From the IMG/VR virus record IMGVR_UViG_3300000553_000048, positions 1 to 56,581 of that record: 56,581 bases of DNA; one strand, 5' to 3'. Made by a program: the position numbers and the translations under genes. How positions within the stretch are numbered: the stretch's first letter is position 1; every line of letters starts with the position of its first letter. The notes under the pieces were generated by a model. It was not told where the DNA came from. It saw only the letters and a list, made by a program, of their open reading frames with translations, and ran no database searches. The DNA comes from a virus. Positions 22,459-31,809 of the stretch are shown here, piece by piece.

Positions 22459-23929
22459 CGAACAGAGAAAGCGGGACCTGATTGAAAAAATTCTGATTCT
22501 TGAAGAGATTGAACGCCGTAAGCGTGAGAACTGGCTGGCGCAATACCATCCATACGCAAAACAGAAAGAATTCCATACTGCGGGTCTCAGATACAGAGAG
22601 CGTCTATTTCGTGCCGGTAATCAGCTTGGTAAGACTCTTGCTGGCGCCGCTGAAGTTGCAATGCACCTCACTGGCCGGTATCCGGATTGGTGGGAAGGTA
22701 AGCGATTTGATCATGCGACACGCGGAATGGCTGGGTCTGAGTCCGCCGAGCTTACCCGTAAAGGCGTTCAGCGGCTCTTGGTAGGCACCCCAGAAGACCG
22801 AAAGGCATGGGGTACTGGTTCGATCCCGAAAGACTGCCTTGTTGGCTGGTCGATGAAATCCGGAGTCGCCGACGCTATCGCATCGATCACCGTAAAGCAT
22901 ATGTCTGGCGGCAATAGTACATTGCAGTTTGCGTCGTATGATCAGGGTAGAACAAAATGGCAGGCTGATACCCTGGACTTCGTGTGGTTCGATGAGGAAC
23001 CGCCTCCGGATGTCTACAGTGAGGGTATAACCCGGACGAATACGTCAATGGGTCCGGTTATCCTTACCATGACGCCATTGTTCGGCATGTCTGAGGTTGT
23101 GCGACGCTTCATGTCTGATCCTACAGATGATCGTATCGATATCTGTATGACCATTGAGGACGCCGAGCATTACACGCCTGAAGAGAGGGCAAGAATTATT
23201 GCCAGCTATCCAGAGCATGAACGGGATGCACGAACGAAAGGCTACCCGTCACTTGGTTCTGGCCGGATATTCCCGATTACTGAATCACTGATATCTTGCG
23301 AGGCGTTTAAGATCCCAGATCATTGGGCTGAGATTGGAGGCCTTGACTTCGGTTACGACCATCCTACAGCCGCGGCACATTTGGCATGGGATCGTGACTC
23401 TGACATTGTTTATGTCGTCGCGGCCTACAAAAAGAAAGGATCTGATATCTCTATCCTTGGATTGTCGCCTACTGTTGCCCATGCAGCTGCCGTGAAGCCA
23501 TGGGGTAAAAACCTTCCGTGGGCGTGGCCGCATGACGGTTTGCAACACGACAAGGGATCTGGCGAAGAACTGGCCTTCCAGTACAGGAAACAGGGATTGA
23601 AGATGCTGCCGCAAAAGGCAACGCATCCGCCGCACGGTGACCAGATAGAAGGTCAAGGTGGAAATGGTGTTGAAGCTGGTCTTGCTGAGATGCTTGACCG
23701 GATGCAGACAGGACGCTGGAAGGTTTTCTCGCATTTGGTCGACTGGTTTGATGAGTTCAGGCTTTATCATCGCAAGGAAGGAAAGGTTGTTAAAGAGTTT
23801 GACGACCTTCTATCAGCATCTCGGTATGGCATGATGATGTTGAGGTTTGCAAAGTCAAAGAGAGACAGCGAGAGTTTCGATTTCGAGTCCGCTGTGTTCA
23901 CGCCAAGTGTTCGAGGTATGGGGTACTGA
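22415..23929 (+). CDS. terL: Terminase large subunit
   Basis: This 504-residue packaging motor has an ATPase domain with Walker A-like FRAGNQLGKT (about residues 65-74) and Walker B LDFVWFDEEPP. The C-terminal RNase H-like nuclease has GGLDFGYDHPTAAAHLAWD as first acidic motif. The start is a TTG at 22415, with GGAGGG (22401-22406) at ideal distance inside terS. No ATG or GTG occurs in frame before the conserved region. Confidence 0.92.
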   Translation: MPSSKNDSTVSLKSDEQRKRDLIEKILILEEIERRKRENWLAQYHPYAKQKEFHTAGLRYRERLFRAGNQLGKTLAGAAEVAMHLTGRYPDWWEGKRFDHATRGMAGSESAELTRKGVQRLLVGTPEDRKAWGTGSIPKDCLVGWSMKSGVADAIASITVKHMSGGNSTLQFASYDQGRTKWQADTLDFVWFDEEPPPDVYSEGITRTNTSMGPVILTMTPLFGMSEVVRRFMSDPTDDRIDICMTIEDAEHYTPEERARIIASYPEHERDARTKGYPSLGSGRIFPITESLISCEAFKIPDHWAEIGGLDFGYDHPTAAAHLAWDRDSDIVYVVAAYKKKGSDISILGLSPTVAHAAAVKPWGKNLPWAWPHDGLQHDKGSGEELAFQYRKQGLKMLPQKATHPPHGDQIEGQGGNGVEAGLAEMLDRMQTGRWKVFSHLVDWFDEFRLYHRKEGKVVKEFDDLLSASRYGMMMLRFAKSKRDSESFDFESAVFTPSVRGMGY

Positions 23930-23930
23930 T

Positions 23931-24080
23931 ATGACAACCATCATGGCTTCCGTTGCAGCTTTCTTCTTCGGCCTTGTTCTTGGCCCTGTTGTCCGTGACA
24001 TGCTGGTAGCTCGGGCAAAGCGGCAGATCGATAAAGAGTTCGACGAGGAGTTCTCCAAAAGAATCAAGAGGGACAAATGA
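23931..24080 (+). CDS. Small membrane-anchored protein, 49 aa
   Basis: ATG 23931 directly follows the terL stop. One membrane span (MASVAAFFFGLVLGPVVRDM) is followed by a highly charged helix (RQIDKEFDEEFSKRIKRDK). Its end overlaps the next gene by 4 bases. Function is unknown. Confidence 0.55.
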   Translation: MTTIMASVAAFFFGLVLGPVVRDMLVARAKRQIDKEFDEEFSKRIKRDK

Positions 24081-24307
24081 CAGATAAACAGCTGAAAGAA
24101 GAAGTCTCGGCCTGGCTGGCAGCCTATGTGAAAGAGCATTTTCCGGAAGGATTGCCCGAGAAGATCGAGGCTATCGTGCTTGCCATTGCCTTTGACTCCT
24201 TCCTCGATGGCGTCAGGTATGGCCAGGAGGTTGTTAAAACTGAAAGCGCAATCCTTCATCCCGAGAAGGGAATGAACCGGTCGGCTATCCAGCTGTCTAG
24301 GCGGTAA
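24077..24307 (+). CDS. Small helical hypothetical protein, 76 aa
   Basis: ATGA-coupled to the membrane peptide. All-helical (KEEVSAWLAAYVKEHFP, KIEAIVLAIAFDSFLDG). Not recognised. It lies between terminase and head genes. Confidence 0.55.
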   Translation: MTDKQLKEEVSAWLAAYVKEHFPEGLPEKIEAIVLAIAFDSFLDGVRYGQEVVKTESAILHPEKGMNRSAIQLSRR

Positions 24308-24355
24308 GAAACTCACAACTCAATATCACATTGATATCATACAGGTGGTAGAAAT

Positions 24356-24754
24356 ATGACAGGAACTCCGCAGAATTCACTCATCCCTTACGACGTATCA
24401 GAGCTTCAAGACGGATCCGCAATCGTCTACTCCTGGACGTTGACAAGCACAAACGACACAGCGATGCCTGCCAGGATGCCGGAATGGTCTGAGAGGTCGG
24501 TTCATATGTGGGGGACATGGGGTGGTGCCACTGCAATAATGGAAGGGTCAAACGACCTCACTGCTCCAAACCCGGTTGATTTTGAACAGCTGCATAACTT
24601 CCAAGGGACCGCTATTGCGCTGACAGCAAACGGAATATCTGCCATTTTGGAGTCTACCTATTACATCAGGCCGCGGTTGTCGGTTGATGGAACTGGCGCG
24701 TCTGTCACTGTCAACCTCCTACTTCTCCGAAACCAGCCAAGCAGGGTAGCATAA
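24356..24754 (+). CDS. Putative small structural protein, 132 aa
   Basis: It follows AGGTGG. The product is beta-rich (SAIVYSWTLTSTNDTAM, SVHMWGTWGGATAIMEGS, YYIRPRLSVDGTGASVTV), like small head-decoration proteins. No clear family. It shares its last base with the next start. Confidence 0.5.
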   Translation: MTGTPQNSLIPYDVSELQDGSAIVYSWTLTSTNDTAMPARMPEWSERSVHMWGTWGGATAIMEGSNDLTAPNPVDFEQLHNFQGTAIALTANGISAILESTYYIRPRLSVDGTGASVTVNLLLLRNQPSRVA

Positions 24755-25023
24755 TGACCGATTTTCTCGCCCAGCAGGAAAAACATAAACAGCTTGCCTC
24801 AAAGGTTGAGTTTCTGGAAAAGACAGTCGCGGATTTACAACGTGATGTCGACAGGCTGAGAGCCACAAAAGAAGCGTGTCAGTTTGCCGCTGACGCTGCG
24901 GAGAAAAGACGAGACGAACTTGTTGAGCATATCACCACTCTCAATGAAATACTTAAAAGACAGATGGCTATGCAGCTTATCGAGGTTGTTCCGAATACCG
25001 ATAAGGTAGAAGTGACAGTTTAA
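24754..25023 (+). CDS. Coiled-coil protein, 89 aa
   Basis: Almost the whole product is one coiled coil (KVEFLEKTVADLQRDVDRL, KRRDELVEHITTLNEIL) with a short C-terminal strand. It lies between head genes and just upstream of a terminator. It may be a structural accessory; unrecognised. Confidence 0.5.
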   Translation: MTDFLAQQEKHKQLASKVEFLEKTVADLQRDVDRLRATKEACQFAADAAEKRRDELVEHITTLNEILKRQMAMQLIEVVPNTDKVEVTV

Positions 25024-25058
25024 CCCAGCAGCAAGTTTCACCCGTTAAAACAAATTCA

Positions 25059-25103
25059 AACCCCGCGTTGGCCTTTATCGGCTGATGGCGGGGTTTTCTA
25101 TTT
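25059..25103 (+). terminator. Terminator before the portal gene
   Basis: AACCCCGC (25059-25066) pairs with GCGGGGTT (25088-25095), followed by TTCTATTTT. The loop is large (about 21 bases). It may reduce rather than block readthrough into the portal gene. Confidence 0.65.
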
Positions 25104-25115
25104 TCAGGGGAATCA

Positions 25116-27833
25116 ATGGATAAGTCATTCAGTATTGGCAAGTTCGACCAGTTCGACGACGATACAGGCGTTGACGAGCAAGGGAGTGATTTGCCCGACG
25201 AGATAAAAGAACTCGTTGAAACCCTGAGACTGAACCGCCTTGCACGTATTGACGCCCTGGGGAAGGAAGTAATCCGTAAACGCGAAGAGGCTATCACTGG
25301 CCGTCGTGAGTGCGGGATTGAAGAAGTTTGGCAGGAAGATGATGAATACTACCTCGGCATTGATGATGCCAACCGGACAAACTCAGCGTGGCTGAAAGGC
25401 GCTGGCGTCAATGGCGGAATCAGCCGTGAGACAAAGGCCGATAGTTCTCGCTGCTCTGCCTTCTTTAATATCACAGGGCAATTCTGCGACAGTGCGTCGT
25501 CCAGGATGGGCGATATTCTTCTGCCGGCCGGTGATTGGAATTTTACGATCAGGCCTACGCCGGTCGATGATGACAGCTCAGATATTCCTGGCAGTACGCC
25601 GAACAATCCAAACGAGCCGGTCGACCCGACACAAAGCGCTCCAACGGATGCCGCTGCTGCTCCTGCGCCAGCTGCTCAGCCAGCACCTGCACCCGAGGCA
25701 AACCCCGCTCAAGCGCCACCTCCTGGGCTGATCGGTTCCAGCGCTGCCACACCAGCCGCCGCCGGTCAATCTCCTGCCCCTCAGCAACCGGCTGCACCGC
25801 CGCCGCCCCCTCCTGAAGATCCAGCCAAGGCAAAGGTTGAAGCCATTGAAGCGACGACCGAGAAGGCCGAAACCCGCATCAAAGACTGGCTGGTTGCCTG
25901 CTCATATCATGCTGAGGTTCGCAAGACGATAGAGGATTGCGTACGTCTTGGTACTGGCGTCCTTAAAGGTCCAGTCCCGATTAAGACCAAGGCTTTGATG
26001 ATCAAGACCAATCCGCAGACCGGCGAGAAGGAAGTCACCTACGAAGAGCGTATTTCTCCCGGCTCAAAACGTATTGATCCTTGGGATTTTTACCCAGACC
26101 CTGCGTGTGGCGACAATATCCACAACGGCAACTATGTCATTGAGCATGACCTGATAACCGCCAAGCAGCTGCGCGAATTTAAGGGAATGCCGGGTTACCT
26201 GGACGAGATGATCGACAAGGTCCTCGATGAGGGACCGGGCATGAAGTTTATAACCGACGGCGAGCGGGATCCAGAAGGCGAGACGTCCGACGATGACCGG
26301 TTTGAGGTCTGGTACTTCTACGGCAATGTCGATATTGACGCGCTGCAGGCTTTCGATGCGGGTGAGCCTTCCGCTGTCTCTTCCGAAAAAGACGAGACTG
26401 TTCCTGCGATTGTAACGATCGTCAACGACACTCCTATCAAAGCGTTTTTGAATCCTCTCGATACCGGCGGATTTCCATATGACATGATACCATGGCAGGC
26501 GATGTCTGGCAGCCCTTACGGTCAAGGGATCTCACGCAAGGGCCGTGTGCCTCAAGACATGCTGAACGCTTCTGCCCGTGCGCTGATGGATAACGGCGGT
26601 CTTTCGTCTGGCCCTATGCTGATCATCCGGCCGTCTGCAATCCGGCCGGCGGATGGAGACTGGACGCTGAAGAGTCGTAAGGTCTGGATTTCAACCGAGC
26701 AAGCAGATACCCGGTCTGTTGGGGACGCTATCATGGCGGTTAACATCCCGAGCGTTCAACAGGAGCTGGCTGCGAATATCCAGTTATCCTACAAGATGAT
26801 GGAAGACGCCACGTCCATGGCGTATCTCATGCAAGGCCAGCAAGGCTCTGCACCTGATACAGTCGGCGGCATGGAGCTTCTTAATCGCAATGCAAGTGCA
26901 GTCCTGCGTCGGATGGCCCGGACCTTCGATGAGCGTATCACCGAGCCGCATATCAAACGCTATTACGCGTGGCTTCTTCAATACGGAGAGGATGACGAAA
27001 AGGCCGACCTGGTCATTGAGGCCGTCGGATCGTCTGCCCTGGTAGAGCGTGAGATTCAGGCTATGGAGACGCAACAGCTTCTTCAGGCGTCGGGCAATCC
27101 GATTTACGGTCTGGATCCGAAAAAAACCATGACGGAGCTCCTGAAAATCAAAAGGATGTCTCCGGACAAGTTTCAATACTCTGAGGCGGATATCGAGAAG
27201 CAGCAGCATGCACAACCGGCTGTCGCTCCGAATGTCCAGGTGGCCCAGATCAACGCCCAGTCGGCGCAGGCTATCGCGCAGGCGAAAATTGAATCTGACG
27301 AGAAGATTGCCCAGTTGGAAGCCGAGGTTGCTCATTTCAGATCCCAAATTACGGCCGCCACCGCAACGCATGGAATAAACGTCAAGCAGTCCTTGGATGC
27401 TGAGGCGCAAAGAGCCGTCCAGCAGCGCGACACCGCCGACTATCAACAGAAGATGCAAGAGATGCAGCTGAATGAACGGCTGCAGATCCTTCTCTACGCG
27501 AACACGCACAATATCACCCTGGAAAAATTAAAGGCCCAGCTGGCTATGAAGTCCCAGGAGTTGGGAGTTCAGAAGGAGTTGAGTTTCGCCTCAATGAACC
27601 TCGACGCCCAGCATCACACTGAAGATATCCAACTGGACGCTCAGCAGCATCAGGACAACCTGGAACTGGAAGCAACAAAGCATGCCTCCGCATTGGCCCA
27701 GGATTCAGAGAAGCATTTCTCCGCGCTCAGGCAAGACACTCACAAGCATATGACCCAACTGGAAGATGACAAGGTTCTGGCCTCCGTGCCGGTATCCGGT
27801 CGGGCGCCGAATGGGCAGGCGTTTGGACGATAA
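25116..27833 (+). CDS. Portal protein (large, with Pro/Ala-rich insert and long C-terminal helix)
   Basis: This 905-residue head-tail connector has an N-terminal portal region (REAITGRRECGIEEVWQED, SRMGDILLPAGDWNFTIRP) and a core with YDMIPWQAMSGSPYGQGISR. An unusual disordered Pro/Ala insert covers about residues 161-240 (PPPPPPEDPAKAKV). From about residue 700 there is a very long Gln- and His-rich helical region (VAQINAQSAQAIAQAKI, HHTEDIQLDAQQHQDNLEL), resembling the barrel of podovirus portals. It starts after CAGGGGAATC. Confidence 0.85.
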   Translation: MDKSFSIGKFDQFDDDTGVDEQGSDLPDEIKELVETLRLNRLARIDALGKEVIRKREEAITGRRECGIEEVWQEDDEYYLGIDDANRTNSAWLKGAGVNGGISRETKADSSRCSAFFNITGQFCDSASSRMGDILLPAGDWNFTIRPTPVDDDSSDIPGSTPNNPNEPVDPTQSAPTDAAAAPAPAAQPAPAPEANPAQAPPPGLIGSSAATPAAAGQSPAPQQPAAPPPPPPEDPAKAKVEAIEATTEKAETRIKDWLVACSYHAEVRKTIEDCVRLGTGVLKGPVPIKTKALMIKTNPQTGEKEVTYEERISPGSKRIDPWDFYPDPACGDNIHNGNYVIEHDLITAKQLREFKGMPGYLDEMIDKVLDEGPGMKFITDGERDPEGETSDDDRFEVWYFYGNVDIDALQAFDAGEPSAVSSEKDETVPAIVTIVNDTPIKAFLNPLDTGGFPYDMIPWQAMSGSPYGQGISRKGRVPQDMLNASARALMDNGGLSSGPMLIIRPSAIRPADGDWTLKSRKVWISTEQADTRSVGDAIMAVNIPSVQQELAANIQLSYKMMEDATSMAYLMQGQQGSAPDTVGGMELLNRNASAVLRRMARTFDERITEPHIKRYYAWLLQYGEDDEKADLVIEAVGSSALVEREIQAMETQQLLQASGNPIYGLDPKKTMTELLKIKRMSPDKFQYSEADIEKQQHAQPAVAPNVQVAQINAQSAQAIAQAKIESDEKIAQLEAEVAHFRSQITAATATHGINVKQSLDAEAQRAVQQRDTADYQQKMQEMQLNERLQILLYANTHNITLEKLKAQLAMKSQELGVQKELSFASMNLDAQHHTEDIQLDAQQHQDNLELEATKHASALAQDSEKHFSALRQDTHKHMTQLEDDKVLASVPVSGRAPNGQAFGR

Positions 27834-27838
27834 AAGCA

Positions 27839-28069
27839 ATGCTGATAATTCAAGGTCCACCAGAATTCTCCCTCTCAGCGATAGAGCGGGATTCCCCTTT
27901 ATGGCTGAAGATTTCCGCCCATTTGAAAGACCGTCTCGCGTCCTTGCGTGAGAAGAACGACGGATGGCTCGGGCCGGATGAAACAGCCAGGGTCAGGGGC
28001 AAGATCGAATTTATAAAAGAGCTTTTACAGGCCGAGTCACCACTCGACTTAACCAGATACGACCAATAG
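27839..28069 (+). CDS. Small phage protein after the portal, 76 aa
   Basis: A short helical protein (LWLKISAHLKDRLASLREKN, ARVRGKIEFIKELLQAES) of a kind commonly seen between portal and scaffold in short-tailed phages. The start codon lacks a clear binding site and is five bases after the portal stop, so coupling is likely. Confidence 0.6.
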   Translation: MLIIQGPPEFSLSAIERDSPLWLKISAHLKDRLASLREKNDGWLGPDETARVRGKIEFIKELLQAESPLDLTRYDQ

Positions 28070-28100
28070 GCCGCATCGCGCACAACAAGGAGTAAGCAAC

Positions 28101-28976
28101 ATGGACGCATTAGAGCAGGCAAGGCATGACGAGGACATAGCGATTGAAGAGGCGGCTTTTGACGCAGGTTTCAACGGTGAGGAAGTAGCGGCAGTCATTC
28201 CCGACGGTAACACGCCGGATGCAGCCCAGCAGAACGCCAACCAGGAAACCGCAGAGCAGGAAGCAGCACGTATAGCCAAAGCGCAGGCCGATGCGGCTGT
28301 AGCTCTGGCGGCTGAACAAGATAAGCCGATGTCCCGGGCCGAGGTTCAGCAGCTTGCTGAATCATTGGCAGCAGCAGCAGCGTCTAAGGTCCACGACAAG
28401 GCTTTTGGCAAGATTGGAGAGTTACAGCAGCGCATCGAGCAGATGAAGGCTGTAGGGGCAAGAATCAGCCCAACAGCTAAAACCCGTCTGGCTGCGGATT
28501 TCCCCGAACTTGCAGAAATGCTTTTCGACGGAGCCGACGACGTAACAGCTGATACCACCATCAAGCCAGCAGCACAGCAACAGCACACCCTGTCAACTGA
28601 CGATATCAGGAAGGCTGTCGAGGCTGAGACCACTCAGAAGCTCGAACGGCGGCTCCTGACTCGGGATCATAGCGACTGGGAGCAGGTTGTCGTCACTCCC
28701 GAGTTTAAGGGATGGATGGCAAAACTTCCTCCCCAGGAGCAGCAAGCCTTGAATACCACATGGAATGCTGACCTGGTCTCTAGAAAGCTGACCGAGTTCA
28801 AGAAGTTCAGGGTCACCCAAAGCGACGCCTTTAAGGCCAAGCAGGCCAAGAAGATGGAGCTCAAGAAACGGCTGGAAGGCGCATTGACGCCGAAGGGAGT
28901 CTCCAAAGCAGTCGGATTGACGCCTAGCCATTTAACAGACGAAGAAGCCGCGATGGAAAAAGCATTCAGCGGCTAA
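28101..28976 (+). CDS. Putative scaffolding protein
   Basis: This 291-residue acidic, Ala- and Gln-rich helical protein (ANQETAEQEAARIAKAQ, SRAEVQQLAESLAAAAASK) has a basic C-terminal helix region (KAKQAKKMELKKRLEGAL). Composition, length and place directly before the major capsid gene fit a scaffolding protein. It starts after AAGGAGTAAG. Confidence 0.75.
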   Translation: MDALEQARHDEDIAIEEAAFDAGFNGEEVAAVIPDGNTPDAAQQNANQETAEQEAARIAKAQADAAVALAAEQDKPMSRAEVQQLAESLAAAAASKVHDKAFGKIGELQQRIEQMKAVGARISPTAKTRLAADFPELAEMLFDGADDVTADTTIKPAAQQQHTLSTDDIRKAVEAETTQKLERRLLTRDHSDWEQVVVTPEFKGWMAKLPPQEQQALNTTWNADLVSRKLTEFKKFRVTQSDAFKAKQAKKMELKKRLEGALTPKGVSKAVGLTPSHLTDEEAAMEKAFSG

Positions 28977-28993
28977 AATTATAGGAGTACACC

Positions 28994-30067
28994 ATGGCCT
29001 TACAATCGATGCAGACCCCGGCCGCGCGGATCGGGAAAATGAAGGGCGAAATCCTCAAGCATGCGATTCCCCGCGAAGTGCTGGGTCTTGTCGCTGAGAC
29101 AAAGCCCATGCCGAAAAATCAGTCAGACACCGTAGTTTTCCGTCGGTGGTTGCCGCTGAACGGCACGGCAGCAAGCCCCAATACGTTCTTCCCGACCGTC
29201 AACTCTGGCGTTGATCGGGCACAGGCAGTTGCACAACAGTATCTGACGTCTGAGGGTATCACGCCCAACGCCGAAGCGCTGACTCCCCAGGATATCACCG
29301 TCACCCTTAACGAGTATGCCGTTCTCTTTGGTTACACCAAGCGGACCGCAGACCTGTACGAGGATGATGTCCCGGGCGCGATGAAACTGCAGACCGGCGA
29401 ACGTCTTGCTCTTGTCCGCGAGATGGTTCGCTATGGCGTGTTGAAAGCAGGCACCAACCATTTCTACGGCGGCAACGGCACTACTCGGGCAACCGTCAAC
29501 GGCAAGTTGACCATTAAACTCATGCGGAAAATGGTCAAGGCCCTGGATCTTCAGCACACTGACAAGGTGGTTGAGATCCTGAAGCCTTCCACTCAGTTCG
29601 GAACTTCACCGATTGAGGCCAGTTTCTTCGTGTTCATCCACACCGACCTGAAGCCGGACGTTCGGGATATTCCCGGATTTGTCCCGACTTCCAAATATGG
29701 AAGCATGAAGCCTGTCTCTCCGTATGAGTTCGGGTCGGTTGAGGAGTTCCGGATTATCGCCAGCCCTGAGCTTGTTTGCATTCAGGATTCCGGCGCCGCC
29801 GTCGGAGCGCTCGGATACATCTCCACATCCGGCTCTTACATCGATACCTACCAGGTTGTCGTGTGTGGTCGGAACGCATGGGGTGATATCGCTCTGCGCG
29901 GCTCCAAGTCCATTGAGGTCTACGACCTTAAGCCGGGCCAGATCGACAAGCAGGACCCGACCGGACAGCGCGGATACTGCGGAGCTTCCACCTACTTCGC
30001 AGCCGTACTCCTGAATCCTATGTGGTGTGCAATCGCTGAAGTCGGCGCATCTGTACTTCAGGATTAA
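28994..30067 (+). CDS. Major capsid protein (N4-gp56 family)
   Basis: This 357-residue protein matches the N4-gp56-type HK97-fold capsid family: VVFRRWLPLNGTAASPNTFF, ITVTLNEYAVLFGYTKRTAD, FFVFIHTDLKPDVRDIPGF, FRIIASPELVCIQDSGAAV. It forms the icosahedral head. Preceded by AGGAG. Codon use is strongly G/C-ending, as expected for a highly expressed gene. Confidence 0.9.
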   Translation: MALQSMQTPAARIGKMKGEILKHAIPREVLGLVAETKPMPKNQSDTVVFRRWLPLNGTAASPNTFFPTVNSGVDRAQAVAQQYLTSEGITPNAEALTPQDITVTLNEYAVLFGYTKRTADLYEDDVPGAMKLQTGERLALVREMVRYGVLKAGTNHFYGGNGTTRATVNGKLTIKLMRKMVKALDLQHTDKVVEILKPSTQFGTSPIEASFFVFIHTDLKPDVRDIPGFVPTSKYGSMKPVSPYEFGSVEEFRIIASPELVCIQDSGAAVGALGYISTSGSYIDTYQVVVCGRNAWGDIALRGSKSIEVYDLKPGQIDKQDPTGQRGYCGASTYFAAVLLNPMWCAIAEVGASVLQD

Positions 30068-30071
30068 TCAA

Positions 30072-30097
30072 TAGAGGGGTCTTGACCGGCCCCTCTT
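30072..30097 (+). promoter_or_regulatory. Hairpin after the capsid gene
   Basis: AGAGGGG and CCCCTCT form a 7-bp stem just after the capsid stop, without a T run. It probably stabilises the capsid mRNA end or acts as a weak terminator. Confidence 0.45.
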
Positions 30098-30116
30098 GCA
30101 AAGGAGTAATGTTATT

Positions 30117-30659
30117 ATGGAAACGCTTGAAAGAAATACGAATATGATTTCTGACAGGATCACCGCAAACGCCATTATAAACGCGGTGAAAGGCCTGTAC
30201 GACAGGACATCTTGTCAGACTCTCGGCGCTGCCACCTTGGCTATTTCCGCCGCTTCCTCTCCGTTGGCTAAAATTTCAGCTGCCTGTTTGGCCGCTGTGC
30301 AGGGAAAAATGATTCAGATAGCGGCTGGAAACCTTCCCGCTCTTGTCGGATCGATAAACGCAAATGCCGCAAACCCTTGGTACACATCGGGGGCTTGGAA
30401 CGTCTATTCATGGTTTATCGATAAGTACGGAAACATCACAACCCTGATGGGTTACGAGGCCGGGACCGTCGGCGGCGTCATCTTCCCAAAGATCCCAGAG
30501 AAACAGGCGTGGATTGGATTTGTGCTCCTGAACACTCAGGGTTCTCAGACCTTCGTTGGCGGCACGACAGCGCTTGATAGTGCGACGGTGCTGACGACTG
30601 CCAACACCCAGTATATCAGCCCTCCCTGCAGCTGCTTCGACCCGACCGCATTGTTCTAA
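30117..30659 (+). CDS. Putative head-associated structural protein, 180 aa
   Basis: AAAGGAG lies upstream of ATG 30117, which is preferred to the in-frame TTG at 30096. The Ala-, Thr- and Gly-rich product ends in a beta-rich part (GFVLLNTQGSQTFVGGTTAL). Its C-terminal pattern recalls that of the next protein (GYALLRVGTDYTAGTPFVF), suggesting distant paralogues. Likely head decoration or accessory. Confidence 0.55.
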   Translation: METLERNTNMISDRITANAIINAVKGLYDRTSCQTLGAATLAISAASSPLAKISAACLAAVQGKMIQIAAGNLPALVGSINANAANPWYTSGAWNVYSWFIDKYGNITTLMGYEAGTVGGVIFPKIPEKQAWIGFVLLNTQGSQTFVGGTTALDSATVLTTANTQYISPPCSCFDPTALF

Positions 30660-30711
30660 AATCAAGAAAAGGGGTTTTTCTTTATCCCTTTCACACAAGG
30701 AGCACAACACA

Positions 30712-31245
30712 ATGAATGCTATTGATATGACAGGCGTCAACATGGCGCTCGGTAACTGCGGTATCGCTGCAGGCACCACTACCACACTGACCTGCACTAC
30801 TGCAATCCCGGTTGCGATAGACGGGAAGGTCCAAACCATGCCGACCATTACAAATGTGCAGCCGGCCGCCACCGATTACAATACCGGCATTGCACCGAAA
30901 GGCATCATGCCTGGTTTTGGTACTGTAATTGTATTTGGTACCACAAGCGCCAACTCCTCGACACTGCAGTATTGTCTCGGTGAGACTGTGCCTGTCCCTC
31001 TTAATGCTGCCGCCTTCACACCCGGTCCGTTCGTTGATATCCCTGAATTTCCGGAAATCCTCGACGGTTTTGTGCCGATTGGTTATGCCCTGCTTCGTGT
31101 GGGAACTGACTATACGGCAGGCACCCCGTTTGTCTTCGGAACCAGCGGCACAACCGCAACCGGCGGTCACACCACAGCGGCAACCTCATTTACCATCACC
31201 TATCAGCCTATCTGTACACTGCCGAACCGTCCGCAGATCGTATAA
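30712..31245 (+). CDS. Putative head-decoration protein, 177 aa
   Basis: Begins after AAGGAGCAC. A Thr- and Gly-rich beta protein (NCGIAAGTTTTLTCTTAIPV, GYALLRVGTDYTAGTPFVF, ATSFTITYQPICTL). It sits directly behind the capsid gene and is followed by a terminator, a typical place for decoration proteins. Confidence 0.55.
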   Translation: MNAIDMTGVNMALGNCGIAAGTTTTLTCTTAIPVAIDGKVQTMPTITNVQPAATDYNTGIAPKGIMPGFGTVIVFGTTSANSSTLQYCLGETVPVPLNAAAFTPGPFVDIPEFPEILDGFVPIGYALLRVGTDYTAGTPFVFGTSGTTATGGHTTAATSFTITYQPICTLPNRPQIV

Positions 31246-31270
31246 GACTGATTCAATAAGCACCTATTCA

Positions 31271-31309
31271 AAAAGGCTCTTCCTTCACGGGAAGGGCCTT
31301 TTCTTTTTT
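31271..31309 (+). terminator. Terminator after the head genes
   Basis: AAAAGGC-TCTTCC pairs with GGAAGG-GCCTTTT, followed by TTCTTTTTT. A strong hairpin that should limit tail-gene expression relative to capsid genes. Confidence 0.85.
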
Positions 31310-31323
31310 ACGGAGAAAACACC

Positions 31324-31797
31324 ATGGCAGAGCAACAACGCAGAAAACCAGTTGAGACCAGTGATCTTGCACTCGGCAATCCTTCCGACAAGATCCTCAG
31401 TGATGGCACCATTAAGGCCGACGGTCAGTATGTTGACGCACTCGATGCCCCGCTTATTGATACCCACCTTGAAGCCTTGGCTTTCATGGAAGAGGTTATC
31501 GCTGTCCAGGTGCATGAAAGCACGGACGAGAACGCAGAGAATCCAATCAGCGTCGGCGTAAACGGAGTCTTCGCCTACTTTTTCCGCGGTCAGCCCACCC
31601 TTGCAAAACGAAAGTTTGTGGACGGGCTCTGTGTGAAAAACGCATCTGTCACCACCCCTGAGTATCTGAATCCCAAAGGCGAACGTGCCTTTAAGATCGT
31701 CCAGAAGTCAGCCTTTAAGTATCCGTTCGCCGTCCTTCGCGACGACAACCCGAAAGGAAAAGAATGGCTTACCCGCCGTCTTGCTGAGGCAATCTAA
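31324..31797 (+). CDS. Putative structural/completion protein, 157 aa
   Basis: Start preceded by CGGAGAA. Mixed alpha/beta protein with NPISVGVNGVFAYFFRGQPT and FKIVQKSAFKYPFAVLRDDN. It is located between capsid and tail-adaptor genes. No firm family; a head-completion role is likely from position. Confidence 0.5.
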   Translation: MAEQQRRKPVETSDLALGNPSDKILSDGTIKADGQYVDALDAPLIDTHLEALAFMEEVIAVQVHESTDENAENPISVGVNGVFAYFFRGQPTLAKRKFVDGLCVKNASVTTPEYLNPKGERAFKIVQKSAFKYPFAVLRDDNPKGKEWLTRRLAEAI

Positions 31798-31809
31798 GGA
31801 GCGCGCTGA

